A DNA stretch of 32,029 nt, taken from positions 1-32,029 of the forward strand of contig JAQAZP010000072.1 of the NCBI GenBank assembly GCA_032127265.1, in the 5' to 3' direction. Origin of the DNA: JAQAZP01 sp032127265. Lineage in GTDB: Bacteria; Acidobacteriota; JAQAZP01. Of this stretch, positions 1 through 9,883 are shown piece by piece. Below the pieces are notes generated by a model. It ran no database searches, had not been told where the DNA came from, and saw only the letters and a list, made by a program, of their open reading frames with translations. The position numbers and the translations under genes are program-made. The first letter of the stretch is position 1; each line of letters starts with the position of its first letter.

Positions 1-144
1 CCGCCGGGCGCCGCAGGCCAGGGCGCTGTCCACCACGAATCGGATCATCGGCCTGCCGGCGAGGCGGTGCAGCACTTTGGGCAACCCGGACTTCATCCGG
101 GTCCCCTTGCCCGCGGCCAGAATCAATGCCTGGAGGTCAGCCAT
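1..144 (-). CDS. glmU: GlmU N-terminus (bifunctional UDP-GlcNAc pyrophosphorylase / GlcN-1-P acetyltransferase), partial
   Basis: Only the first 48 codons are present; the gene runs off the left edge of the window. The N-terminus reads MADLQALILAAGKGTRMKS followed by LPKVLH and a GRPM segment. This is the signature nucleotide-binding loop (LAAGKGTRM, residues 9-17) of the sugar-1-phosphate uridylyltransferase domain of GlmU. GlmU makes UDP-N-acetylglucosamine for peptidoglycan and lipopolysaccharide in the cytoplasm. The ATG at 144 is preceded by GGAG with a 6-nt gap. The gene lies 37 bp downstream of the TPR gene and is probably co-transcribed with it. A GlmU-like paralogue carrying only the pyrophosphorylase domain cannot be excluded, because the acetyltransferase half is not visible. 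Confidence 0.88.
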   Translation of the reverse strand, partial: MADLQALILAAGKGTRMKSGLPKVLHRLAGRPMIRFVVDSALACGARR

Positions 145-181
145 GTTGCGCTCCGTGCCGGGTCCTCGGAGACCGGTGGAT

Positions 182-670
182 TCAGTCCACCAGTTCGCGG
201 AAGCGGGGCAGCTCGCTGAACAGGGCGAAGTCGTTTTCGGTGCGAGCCGCAAACCTGCTGTTCCCGTCCAGTTCGATGGCCTCGGCCAGACAGTTCAGGG
301 CCTCTTCCTCCTGGCCGAGCTGGGCATGGTAGAGGGCGAAGGCGTAGGTGGTTTCCGCCTTGATGTCCGATTTGCTCTTTGCCTTGTCGAGCTGGGCGCG
401 AGCGTCCTCCAGTTCACCACGATTGAGGTGAAATATGGCGAGGTGGAGGATCTCCTTGCCCTCGGTGGGCGGCTTTGACTTGGCGGCGGTCATCCGCTCG
501 CAGGTCTTGATGTATCCCAGCGTCCGGTCGAGCAGCGTGCGCTCGGCGGGATACTTTTCCAGCAGGGATTGAAATGTTGCGCAGGCCCGCGTGTAGTTCT
601 TCTTTTGCAGAGCCTTGATCCCTTTCTCCAGCAGCAGGATGGCTTTGGGATTGATGACGGTTTCATTCAT
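182..670 (-). CDS. Small TPR-repeat protein
   Basis: A 162-residue soluble protein starting MNETVINPKA. I chose the ATG at 670 because AAGGGA lies 9 nt upstream; a longer in-frame start at 706 lacks such a site. There is no signal peptide or membrane segment. The sequence is almost all helical repeats: one unit near residues 15-50 (LLEKGIKALQKKNYTRACATF), one near 75-105 (LHLAIFHLNRGELEDARAQL) and one near 110-140 (YAFALYHAQLGQEEEALNCL). All have the small/large residue pattern of TPR motifs. TPR proteins act as protein-binding scaffolds, so no enzymatic role is suggested. It lies directly upstream of glmU, behind a good promoter at 761-789, so a shared transcript is likely. Its partner is unknown. 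Confidence 0.8.
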   Translation of the reverse strand: MNETVINPKAILLLEKGIKALQKKNYTRACATFQSLLEKYPAERTLLDRTLGYIKTCERMTAAKSKPPTEGKEILHLAIFHLNRGELEDARAQLDKAKSKSDIKAETTYAFALYHAQLGQEEEALNCLAEAIELDGNSRFAARTENDFALFSELPRFRELVD

Positions 671-760
671 TTGATGAGTCCCTTCGTGTCGGCATCTGCC
701 GGTCACATGCGGTGCAACCCGATCACGGCGGCACGAGTTTTGGCGCTAACGAAACGATAA

Positions 761-789
761 AATATAGCAAACAATGAAAAAAAGGTCAA
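761..789 (-). promoter_or_regulatory. Sigma-70-type promoter for the TPR-glmU transcript
   Basis: On the minus strand TTGACC (784-789) is followed after exactly 17 nt by TATATT (761-766). This gives a start near position 754, about 85 nt ahead of the TPR start codon. The -35 box overlaps the last codons of the upstream lipoprotein gene. The surrounding stretch is strongly AT-rich compared with its neighbours. Confidence 0.6.
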
Positions 790-1421
790 AATGCGGCGGA
801 CGATTTCCAGGTCACCGTGAAGGGAAAGTGCGCGTCCGCGGTGAGGTGGCCCACCATCACTGAGGGGAGCACCACGTCCAGCATTTTCACCCGGCGGCCC
901 AGGGCCGGAAAGATCAGCAACTTGGCGTGCCGTTCCCCGGGATTCACATTTATGGTGGCCGGGTGACAGCGCCGGGATACTTCCGGGGTAAATGCCGGAT
1001 GGGAGGCCAGGATCCCGCTCAATTCGTTGAGGTCAACCGGCCCGATGTTGATCTTCCCTTTTTTGTCCAGCAGGGAGGCGAAGGAGGGGCTGATCAGTGC
1101 CGGTTCCTGGCCCTGGTTGTCCACGGTGAATAGAAAGACGAGGAACGGCTCGTCCTGTCCTCTAGCGGCCGGCAGGAATGGATCGTCAGATTGCCCGGCC
1201 GCCTCTCGAAGATAACGGGCCCTGGTGTCGGCATCAAGGAAGCGGAGACCCAGGTGCAGTGTTCTGAAGAGGGTCAGTCTCGCCTCGGCGCCGGCGGATT
1301 CCGTCGTCAGCGGCTGCAGGCCGGGTGTCGAGGGCGGTTTCTTCTGGCAGGCCGGGACGCAGAAAATGGACACGGCACCGAACAGAATCAGGGCGGCGAG
1401 CGAACCGGTTTTAATCATCAT
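786..1421 (-). CDS. Putative lipoprotein of unknown function
   Basis: A 211-residue protein beginning MMIKTGSLAALILFGAV and ending its hydrophobic stretch at VPAC, so Cys25 fits a lipobox and would be lipidated after signal peptidase II cleavage. The start is either of two tandem ATGs (1421 or 1418), both just behind a GGGGGAG ribosome site. The mature part has no motif I recognise. Residues from about 40 onward look like an alpha/beta domain with a beta-rich C-terminal half and no membrane span. The DNA is divergent from uvrA and has its own promoter at 1486-1514. It is probably an envelope-anchored protein; no enzymatic role can be assigned. Confidence 0.65.
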   Translation of the reverse strand: MMIKTGSLAALILFGAVSIFCVPACQKKPPSTPGLQPLTTESAGAEARLTLFRTLHLGLRFLDADTRARYLREAAGQSDDPFLPAARGQDEPFLVFLFTVDNQGQEPALISPSFASLLDKKGKINIGPVDLNELSGILASHPAFTPEVSRRCHPATINVNPGERHAKLLIFPALGRRVKMLDVVLPSVMVGHLTADAHFPFTVTWKSSAAF

Positions 1422-1485
1422 ATACTCCCCCCCGCCCTGATAAAGGGCTCCATCGTGGACTTTTCCGCCGTGACGGGTTCTGGTT

Positions 1486-1514
1486 GGTATACAGGATGGG
1501 GAAGGGCTGGTCAA
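1486..1514 (-). promoter_or_regulatory. Promoter for the lipoprotein gene
   Basis: On the minus strand TTGACC (1509-1514) and TATACC (1486-1491) are separated by 17 nt. The predicted start near 1479 leaves a leader of about 58 nt. It lies back to back with the uvrA promoter. Confidence 0.5.
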
Positions 1515-1534
1515 CCTGCTGGACCGGGAGTTCG

Positions 1535-1564
1535 TTGACAGGTTCGGCACGGCGCTCCTAAAAT
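1535..1564 (+). promoter_or_regulatory. Promoter for uvrA
   Basis: A perfect TTGACA (1535-1540) is followed after 18 nt by TAAAAT (1559-1564), five of six matches to the -10 consensus. The predicted start near 1571 leaves a leader of about 50 nt. I found no convincing LexA box overlapping it. Confidence 0.6.
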
Positions 1565-1619
1565 CTAAGTCTTTACACCACCGGTTCTGTTCAATCTCCG
1601 TCCTCCGGGTCAGCGTCCG

Positions 1620-4439
<2,820 letters not shown>

Positions 4440-4454
4440 GCGGGGCGGGGCTCG

Positions 4455-4483
4455 TTTACAACCGGCAGCGGGAATGCTAGTCT
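4455..4483 (+). promoter_or_regulatory. Possible promoter for the small protein gene at 4530
   Basis: TTTACA (4455-4460) and TAGTCT (4478-4483) are 17 nt apart, and a TGC triplet directly precedes the -10 box (extended -10 form). The -10 itself is a poor match, so read-through from uvrA is an alternative. Confidence 0.35.
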
Positions 4484-4529
4484 TTTGCCAATGACCGGCC
4501 AATCGGCCGGCTACCCAAGGAGGCTTCAC

Positions 4530-4793
4530 ATGGTAGGCGGGTACAACTCCAACGTCATCCGGGACGGACGCACATACCATGTCCAGACCGAAGACAAGGG
4601 CGGTGACCACGGCAGGTTTGAAACGCTGATTTACCTCGATGGTGAGATCCTGGCCTCGAACACCCACCCCTACGATGGCCTGCCCGGGGGGATGACGGGA
4701 CGGGACCACCTGCGCCGGATGATGGTGGAGCACCACCAGGACATGGTCCGCCGAGTGGAGACCGGTGAGTTTGCGTCGTTTTCGAAGGGGTGA
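4530..4793 (+). CDS. Small conserved protein of unknown function (YNSNV...HVQTED family)
   Basis: An 87-residue protein. The ATG at 4530 follows a perfect AAGGAGG (4517-4523) with a 6-nt gap, which decides the start over an upstream ATG at 4485. The N-terminus contains YNSNVIRDGRTYHVQTED, then a segment ending LIYLDGEILAS. I recognise this pattern from small uncharacterised proteins of Deltaproteobacteria and related groups, where it lies in beta-rich domains of unknown role. There is no signal peptide or membrane helix. The C-terminal third is helical and charged (RRMMVEHHQDMVRRVE). The gene follows uvrA on the same strand and converges on smpB with a 12-bp gap. No function is proposed. Confidence 0.75.
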   Translation: MVGGYNSNVIRDGRTYHVQTEDKGGDHGRFETLIYLDGEILASNTHPYDGLPGGMTGRDHLRRMMVEHHQDMVRRVETGEFASFSKG

Positions 4794-4805
4794 TGGCGCC
4801 CCGGG

Positions 4806-5294
4806 TCAATAGGCGTCCCGCGAGCCGGACTTCAGTTCCGCCCGGGCTTCCCGGTCCAGATCCTTCTTCCGCTTGGACTCCCGCTTGTCATAGAGCTTCT
4901 TTCCCTTGGCCAGCCCCAACTGGACCTTGATTTTTCCCCGGGAGAGATAGAACTTCAGCGCCACCAGGGTGAATCCCCGCTCGTTGAGCTTTGTCTGGAG
5001 ACGATTGATCTCTTTGCGGTTGAGCAGCAGCTTGCGCTTGCGCACCGGGTCGTGGTTCTGAAGATTGCCGTGGGAGTAAGGGCTGATGTGGCAGTTTACC
5101 AGGAAAACCTCGCCCTCCTGGACCCGGGCGTAGCTCTCCTTGAGGTTGGCCTTGCCGTCACGAAGCGATTTCACTTCGGTGCCCTCGAGTACGATCCCGG
5201 CTTCCAATGTTTCCAGGATGTGATACTCGTGGTGGGCCTTGCGGTTGGTGGCCAGCGGCTTTTCCGCCGGTTTGGGCGCTTTTTGTGCGGCCAT
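4806..5294 (-). CDS. smpB: SsrA (tmRNA)-binding protein SmpB
   Basis: A 162-residue RNA-binding protein that delivers tmRNA to stalled ribosomes for trans-translation. Family hallmarks are all present: the N-terminal NRKAHHEYHILETLEAGIVL segment (split here by its own boundaries at residues 17-36), GTEVKSLR, the HISPYSHGN loop, RKLLLNRKEI, and the basic C-terminal tail with GLAKGKKLYDKRE and a KRKKDLDRE run. The start at 5294 is chosen because GGGAG lies 7 nt upstream and the protein then begins MAAQKAPKPAEKPLATN, with a short alanine/lysine/proline leader. No ssrA gene was seen in the window. The gene is divergent from the PSP1 gene, with separate promoters. Confidence 0.96.
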   Translation of the reverse strand: MAAQKAPKPAEKPLATNRKAHHEYHILETLEAGIVLEGTEVKSLRDGKANLKESYARVQEGEVFLVNCHISPYSHGNLQNHDPVRKRKLLLNRKEINRLQTKLNERGFTLVALKFYLSRGKIKVQLGLAKGKKLYDKRESKRKKDLDREARAELKSGSRDAY

Positions 5295-5324
5295 GGTGCG
5301 CTCCCTTTCCCTTGAAGAACCGCG

Positions 5325-5354
5325 AATATAGAACAAGGGCCGGGGGAGTGTCAA
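5325..5354 (-). promoter_or_regulatory. Promoter for smpB
   Basis: On the minus strand a perfect TTGACA (5349-5354) is followed after 18 nt by TATATT (5325-5330). Initiation near 5318 would leave a short leader of about 24 nt that carries the ribosome site. Confidence 0.65.
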
Positions 5355-5384
5355 GGTGTTCATCGCTCAAAAGTGAAGATATTC

Positions 5385-5413
5385 TTGATCTTATCCGCAC
5401 TTGGTGGCATAAT
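5385..5413 (+). promoter_or_regulatory. Promoter for the PSP1/RicT-like gene
   Basis: TTGATC (5385-5390) and CATAAT (5408-5413) are separated by 17 nt. TGG precedes the -10 hexamer, an extended -10 form. The predicted start near 5420 leaves a leader of about 50 nt. It is back to back with the smpB promoter. Confidence 0.55.
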
Positions 5414-5469
5414 TGTGCCGGTTGCGGATCAGGCGTTTTTCAGCGAATCGGACCGCAGGCGGAGGGACG

Positions 5470-6123
5470 ATGACCGAGACGGCAACAATACCGAGAGTGG
5501 TGGGAATAAAGTTTCGGCGCAGCGGAAAGCTCTATCATTTCAATGCTGGAGAACTTGAGCTGCAGGTGGGCGATGCCTGCATCGTGGAAACCGAGCGGGG
5601 GCTGGAATACGGCTTCGTCGCCGTTGAGCCTTCGATGATCGGCAAGGTGGACCAGCGCCGGCCCCTGCGCCGTGCCTTGCGCAAGGCCGCTCGAGAAGAT
5701 GAAGAGCGCTACAGCAAGAAGAAGGAACGGGAGCGGTATGCCTACAACATCTGCCAGGCAAAGACCAAGGAATTCAAGCTGCCGATGAAGCTGGTGGCTG
5801 TTGACTACACCTTTGACGGCAAGAAAGCTGTGTTCTACTTCACTGCCGAAGGTCGGGTGGATTTTCGGGAACTGGTCCGCGACCTGGCCAACGAATTCCA
5901 CACCCGGATCGAGATGCGGCAGATCGGGGTTCGGGATGAGGCCAAACTCCTTGGCGGATTCGGCAGCTGCGGCAAACCGCTCTGCTGCGCCACTTTTCTC
6001 CGCGAATTCGAGCCGGTCTCCATCAGGATGGCCAAGAAGCAGAATCTGAGCCTCAACCCATCGAAAATTTCAGGAATCTGCGGCCGTTTGATGTGTTGTC
6101 TGACCTACGAAATCCGCAAGTAA
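5470..6123 (+). CDS. ricT: PSP1-domain protein, RicT (YaaT)-like
   Basis: A 217-residue cytoplasmic protein. GGAGGGA lies just upstream of the ATG at 5470, favouring this over the in-frame ATG at 5413. The PSP1 C-terminal domain is clear, from KEFKLPMKLVAVDYTFDG (about 102-117) to the end. Six cysteines form two clusters, Cys167/Cys172/Cys173 (GSCGKPLCC) and Cys204/Cys209/Cys210 (CGRLMCC). In Bacillus, RicT works with RicA and RicF as an iron-sulphur complex affecting RNase Y and mRNA maturation. The cysteines here fit cluster binding. In bacteria without sporulation the protein is common but poorly understood. No RicA or RicF homologue is visible nearby. Confidence 0.88.
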   Translation: MTETATIPRVVGIKFRRSGKLYHFNAGELELQVGDACIVETERGLEYGFVAVEPSMIGKVDQRRPLRRALRKAAREDEERYSKKKERERYAYNICQAKTKEFKLPMKLVAVDYTFDGKKAVFYFTAEGRVDFRELVRDLANEFHTRIEMRQIGVRDEAKLLGGFGSCGKPLCCATFLREFEPVSIRMAKKQNLSLNPSKISGICGRLMCCLTYEIRK

Positions 6124-6749
6124 TCCGGACTCCAGCCCAATTAATCAACTCCTGAATTGCCCCCGGTGTGAGGAATGGGGCTTACACTCGATTATTGACT
6201 CTTATGGAGATTTGGACGATGGTCTTTGTTCACAGCAATTTATAACTGATGTACGAAGCAAAGTCCCTTAAGTATGAAAACATTTTCTATGTCCCAGTTT
6301 ATTCAAGATCATTCCGGCCCACGGCCCGCATCTCCCCGGTGCCCGATTCTGTCAATGCATCTTTGGCTCCTTAGGGGGTATGGGGCCGGAGGGACAGGGT
6401 GGCGGCAAATGCGGCACGGTCATTGCATTGCTTATTCATCAAATTTGAATAAGGGATTGAGGCATATTCCAAATGTTATCACGTCACTTCCATAACTGGT
6501 TGATTACCCATTTCCCGCTGACAGGCTCATCTATCTAATTCATTCCAAAAACCAAGACCCCCGCCAAAAAAATATGATTCAATCCCCTTTTTTTTGTACA
6601 GGGGCATTTGACCGCTGCTCCAGGCATTTGCTAAGATTTGCTCCCTGCTCGCTCTCACTGAAACACGATTGACATTCCCGGTGCGGCGATTTGCCGCTGA
6701 CAGCGCAGTCACGGGGAATTCTCATGAAAAGAGGGAACGGTTGGTGGAA
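6124..6749 (+). other. AT-richer intergenic stretch with no convincing gene
   Basis: About 626 bp between ricT and the next gene. Base composition is visibly lower in GC than the flanks. I find no open frame with protein-like composition on either strand; the longest ATG frame (6274-6495) looks random. The stretch contains an 8-bp inverted repeat at 6431-6453 and a short direct repeat of GGCATTTG at 6603 and 6623. A TTGACA at 6669-6674 has no matching -10 box at the right distance. It may hold a leader, a decayed gene or an unrecognised RNA. Confidence 0.5.
6431..6453. repeat. Inverted repeat in the ricT-downstream gap
   Basis: CTTATTCA (6431-6438) and TGAATAAG (6446-6453) are exact inverted copies around a 7-nt centre. 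No T-run follows, so it is not a typical terminator. It could be an operator half-site pair. Confidence 0.4.
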
Positions 6750-7751
6750 ATGCCCAACAATGAAAATAAACCCCGGTTGGATGATCTGGAGCCGTTGGAC
6801 CTGGAGCGGGTGAAGACCCATTCGCTCAGCAGGGCCGGCCGGCTGGTGCAGCTCAAGGGCCTGGCCCGCCCGTTGGAGCCGGGGGCCAGCGTCACCGCCT
6901 TTCTGGACAGTTTGCCCGATGTCCTGGCCGCACGGGATCTGAAGACCGTGGCCTCCCGGGTGGTCACCGCTGTTCGGGAACAGCGGATGGTGATCTTCGG
7001 CCTCGGCGCCCACAACATCAAGTGCGGTCTGTCGCCGATCTACATCGATCTGATGGAGCGGGGTGTGATTTCGCTGGTGGCGCTGAACGGCGGGGCGGTG
7101 ATCCATGATTTCGAGATGGCCTATGTGGGAAAGACCTCGGAGGACGTGCCCCGGGCACTGGAGGAAGGCACCTTCGGCATGGCCCGTGACACGGGCAAGC
7201 TGATCAACGAGGCCATTACCGAGGGCGTGGCCCAGGGCCTGGGCCTGGGGGCGGCAGTGGGGCAGAAGATCCTCGACCTCGACGTACCGCACAGCGACCG
7301 GAGCATTCTGGCCACGGCCCGGGGCCTGGGTATTCCGGTCACGGTGCACGTGGCCATCGGGACCGACATCATCCACATGCATCCCAGCGCTTCGGGGGCC
7401 GACATCGGCCAGGCCAGCCATCTCGACTTCAGGCGGTTCAGTACCGCGGTGAACCGTATCCGTGGGGGCGCTTACCTCAACGTGGGATCGGCGGTGATCC
7501 TGCCCGAGGTCTTTCTCAAGGCTCTGGCCCTGGCCCGCAATTTCGGCGCGGTGCTGGCGCCGTTCCTCACGGCCACTTTCGATTTCAACCGCCACTACCG
7601 GCCGGAGACCAATGTGCTGTCCCGTCCGCGAAATGTGGGAGCCGACAGCTTCGGCATTGTCGGGCATCACGAGTTGATGATCCCGCTGCTGGCCGCGGCG
7701 GTGATCGAAGGGCTGGCCGCACCGCCGGAGAGCAAGACACCTGCGGATTGA
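6750..7751 (+). CDS. Conserved protein, possibly deoxyhypusine synthase-like
   Basis: A 333-residue soluble protein. The start at 6750 (MPNNENKPRL) follows GGTGG; a longer start at 6669 is in poorer context. The core has a Rossmann-like run with GLGAHNIKCG (84-93) and ALNGGAVIHDFE (111-122), which resembles the glycine-rich segments of deoxyhypusine synthases. It also has VHVAIGTDIIHMHPSASGAD (199-218), with a conserved-looking Asp206 and His209/His211. Deoxyhypusine synthase is a NAD-dependent enzyme acting on archaeal/eukaryotic eIF5A, and bacterial relatives use other amine substrates. The relationship is inferred from pattern only and no substrate is claimed. A perfect terminator follows the stop codon. 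No neighbour suggests a pathway. Confidence 0.6.
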   Translation: MPNNENKPRLDDLEPLDLERVKTHSLSRAGRLVQLKGLARPLEPGASVTAFLDSLPDVLAARDLKTVASRVVTAVREQRMVIFGLGAHNIKCGLSPIYIDLMERGVISLVALNGGAVIHDFEMAYVGKTSEDVPRALEEGTFGMARDTGKLINEAITEGVAQGLGLGAAVGQKILDLDVPHSDRSILATARGLGIPVTVHVAIGTDIIHMHPSASGADIGQASHLDFRRFSTAVNRIRGGAYLNVGSAVILPEVFLKALALARNFGAVLAPFLTATFDFNRHYRPETNVLSRPRNVGADSFGIVGHHELMIPLLAAAVIEGLAAPPESKTPAD

Positions 7752-7770
7752 GCAGGCTGGGTGAGCGCGC

Positions 7771-7806
7771 AAAAAGAGGGCCGCGGTAACCCGCGGCCCT
7801 CTTTTT
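7771..7806. terminator. Bidirectional rho-independent terminator
   Basis: The left arm 7771-7786 and right arm 7791-7806 are perfect 16-bp inverted copies around a 4-nt loop. A GC-rich core (GAGGGCCGCGG) is flanked by an A-run on the left and a T-run on the right. It therefore works on both strands, between the convergent genes ending at 7751 and 7832. Confidence 0.92.
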
Positions 7807-7831
7807 GTCTGGACAGGAGTGGCGGTGACAT

Positions 7832-8941
7832 CTATTGCAGGGTGGTCACCCAGTTGCCGGCCTCGGCGGCCAGGGGGCTGTCCGGCGCTTTCTCCACAAC
7901 CGCCTTGAACGAATTCACCGCCTGTTCGGTCATCCCCTGGTTGAGATAGGCCAGGCCCAACTGGTAGTGGGCGCCCACCATTCCCGGGTCGGCGGCGACG
8001 GCGCTCTCCAGGGAGGTCACCGCTTTGTCGATCTCACCCTCATTGAAATATGCCGAACCCAGACGGAAGAGCATCTCCGCCTCTCCGGGTTTCAACTGGC
8101 AATACTTCTCCAGGTAGTGGGCGATCCTGGCGTAATCGTTGCGGTTGATATAGATGTTTGCCGCCAGCTGGTAGCAGTGCGCTCCATCCATGGCGCCGCT
8201 GGCCACGGCCTGATCAAAGGCCGCGGCGGCCCCGTCGTGATCTTCCAGCTCCACGAGACTGCGGGCGAGATTGAACTGCGCCTGACCCAGGCCGGGGTTA
8301 ATCTCCACGGCCTGCCGAAAGCAGGCGGCGGCCTGCTCGTGGTTTCCCATTTCAGCCTTGGTCATGCCCAGATAGAAATGCGGTTCGGCCTTGTCCGGGG
8401 CGGATTGGGCCAGCGCTTCGAATATCGCCAGCGCCCCTTCCGTGTCGCCATTGTCCAGGGCCTTGACTCCCTTTTTCAACTGCCCGGCGTCTTCGCCGGC
8501 GAGGCCCTCCAGACCGACAGGCAGGGCGGTCCCGTCCGCTGCGGGGAGTGCAACGGGCTCAAGGGACTCGAGGACGATATTCACCTGCTTGATCCCGCTC
8601 TCCCGGGCATCCAGTTTGATGATCTGCGGTATATAGCCCTCTTTTTCCAGCAGAATCTCAAAGCTGCCCGTGTCCACGATGAAGGTGAACAAGCCCTTCT
8701 TGCCGGTGCTGTCGGTGAGCGGTTTCCCCTTGATCCGGTTGCCGGTGAGGGTGACGGCCACGTCCATTACCGGATTCCCGTCGCCGTCCACCACCTTGCC
8801 CTTGATCCGTACACTGACCGCCCAGGCCGAGGTGGTGATGATGCTGAAACAGAGGATCAGCAGGACCAGTGCCGCGCACCAGCCGATGGAACGGGGCCGG
8901 CACGTGGCGCGATGGAGTTCGGTGGGGGAATGATGTCTCAT
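7832..8941 (-). CDS. Secreted TPR protein with carboxypeptidase-regulatory-like domain
   Basis: A 369-residue exported protein. A hydrophobic stretch at about residues 20-41, ending SAWA, is a signal peptide or membrane anchor. Residues about 43-125 (VSVRIKGKVVDGDGNPVMDV, then a GSFEILLEKEGY strand pattern) form a carboxypeptidase-regulatory-like beta-sandwich, as found in many surface proteins. Residues about 145-365 are at least five TPR units, for example HFYLGMTKAEMGNHEQAAAC and HYQLGLAYLNQGMTEQAVNS. The ATG at 8941 overlaps the stop of the upstream secreted-protein gene by one base (TGATG), so translation is probably coupled. This architecture suggests a periplasmic or envelope assembly scaffold. 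Its partner may be the co-encoded beta-sandwich protein. Confidence 0.8.
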   Translation of the reverse strand: MRHHSPTELHRATCRPRSIGWCAALVLLILCFSIITTSAWAVSVRIKGKVVDGDGNPVMDVAVTLTGNRIKGKPLTDSTGKKGLFTFIVDTGSFEILLEKEGYIPQIIKLDARESGIKQVNIVLESLEPVALPAADGTALPVGLEGLAGEDAGQLKKGVKALDNGDTEGALAIFEALAQSAPDKAEPHFYLGMTKAEMGNHEQAAACFRQAVEINPGLGQAQFNLARSLVELEDHDGAAAAFDQAVASGAMDGAHCYQLAANIYINRNDYARIAHYLEKYCQLKPGEAEMLFRLGSAYFNEGEIDKAVTSLESAVAADPGMVGAHYQLGLAYLNQGMTEQAVNSFKAVVEKAPDSPLAAEAGNWVTTLQ

Positions 8942-9675
8942 CACTTTTTTGACTCCACTGAAATGGCTCCGACCTTGGACACGGACTTGTCACTTCTGGA
9001 ATCCCCCTGTTTCTTGGCGGCCTCCTTGCGGTGAAAGTAAATGTAGTCCAATTCGTATTGATTGGGGAAATCACCGACGTCGAAGCGAATTTTCTCGAGC
9101 AGTCCATTCCAGGACTCAAGCTCGTGAGGATTGATGGTCAAGATGTGGAACTTGCCATCGAGGGGCAGTGTTAACTCGAAGGAGTATTCAGCGTCGTAGT
9201 TCTCTTTTTCCGAACGGGTGAAGTAGAAGCGGGTGCCCTTGTAGAGCGCGGGCCTGGCCCGGATCCTTTTGTTGGCGCCAGCCATGCCAAGGTCCGAATT
9301 GGTGGCCGTTTCCCGTTCAATTTTCTCTCCGCGGATCCGGATTTCAATGAGCGAGATATCATCGGCGTTGTACGGACCCCGCAGGTCAAGGCTCGGGCGC
9401 TGCGAGTTGGCGTTCACGTGGACCACCCCTTGGCTAACCTCGAAACCACCGGCTGCCTGAAGTGGGTTCCAGCCACCGAAATCACCCGGTTTCTGGAAGT
9501 CCCACTTTCCGACGAAATCGGGGTCGTCGAGACCCTTCACTCGCTTTTTCGTGGCATCACCGGAAGAGAGCGCCGTCTGGGCCTCAAGTACGGTGGGGCA
9601 GAGGCTGATCAGAAGAACGGAAACCATTAGGGTGACGAGGGCCGCGCGTGTACTGTACCTGGTGATGATGGACAT
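8941..9675 (-). CDS. Secreted beta-sandwich protein, possibly carbohydrate-binding
   Basis: A 244-residue protein. The ATG at 9675 follows GGAAAGGTG at about 8 nt and is favoured over a longer frame to 9780. Residues 10-32 (AALVTLMVSVLLISL to VLEA) are a signal peptide. The mature protein has a WDFQKPGDFGGW segment, a SLDLRGPYNADDISLIEIRI strand pair and, near the C-terminus, KIRFDVGDFPNQYELDYIYF. That last pattern, a strand ending in an acidic-aromatic-isoleucine tail, is common at the end of secreted carbohydrate-binding-like jelly-roll domains. No catalytic residues are evident. It is first in a two-gene operon with the TPR protein and has a good promoter at 9752-9780. Sugar binding is inference only. 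Confidence 0.7.
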   Translation of the reverse strand: MSIITRYSTRAALVTLMVSVLLISLCPTVLEAQTALSSGDATKKRVKGLDDPDFVGKWDFQKPGDFGGWNPLQAAGGFEVSQGVVHVNANSQRPSLDLRGPYNADDISLIEIRIRGEKIERETATNSDLGMAGANKRIRARPALYKGTRFYFTRSEKENYDAEYSFELTLPLDGKFHILTINPHELESWNGLLEKIRFDVGDFPNQYELDYIYFHRKEAAKKQGDSRSDKSVSKVGAISVESKK

Positions 9676-9751
9676 CGATAGAGCACCTTTCCACTGTGTT
9701 GCTCCCAACGGGGCGGGAGCCAAGGAATTCAAGGCTGGGAGGCAAGACAGA

Positions 9752-9780
9752 ATCCTAGCACATGCACAATTCCTTCTCAA
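9752..9780 (-). promoter_or_regulatory. Promoter for the secreted-protein operon
   Basis: On the minus strand TTGAGA (9775-9780) is followed after 17 nt by TAGGAT (9752-9757), with TGC directly before it (extended -10). The predicted start near 9745 leaves a leader of about 70 nt. Confidence 0.5.
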
Positions 9781-9883
9781 TCCAGCCCGGACCGGGGTGC
9801 CGGGTGGTGCGGGCAGTCAGGGTTGGGTATCATGCCGCGAGGTCCAAAAAATAGCGTTGGCTCCCCGGAGACGGAATAGCTCC

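Noticed and set aside
1480..1494. LexA-like box (CTG...TATACAG) upstream of uvrA
   Set aside because: CTG and CAG are 9 nt apart rather than the usual 10, and only the right half resembles the consensus. The same bases are better explained as the -10 region of the divergent lipoprotein promoter.
6274..6495. Open frame of 73 codons in the ricT-downstream gap
   Set aside because: No ribosome site and no protein-like composition.
6669..6697. TTGACA promoter or sigma-54 site for the gene at 6750
   Set aside because: No acceptable -10 hexamer lies 16-18 nt after TTGACA, and the GG and GC doublets nearby are 11 nt apart rather than 10.
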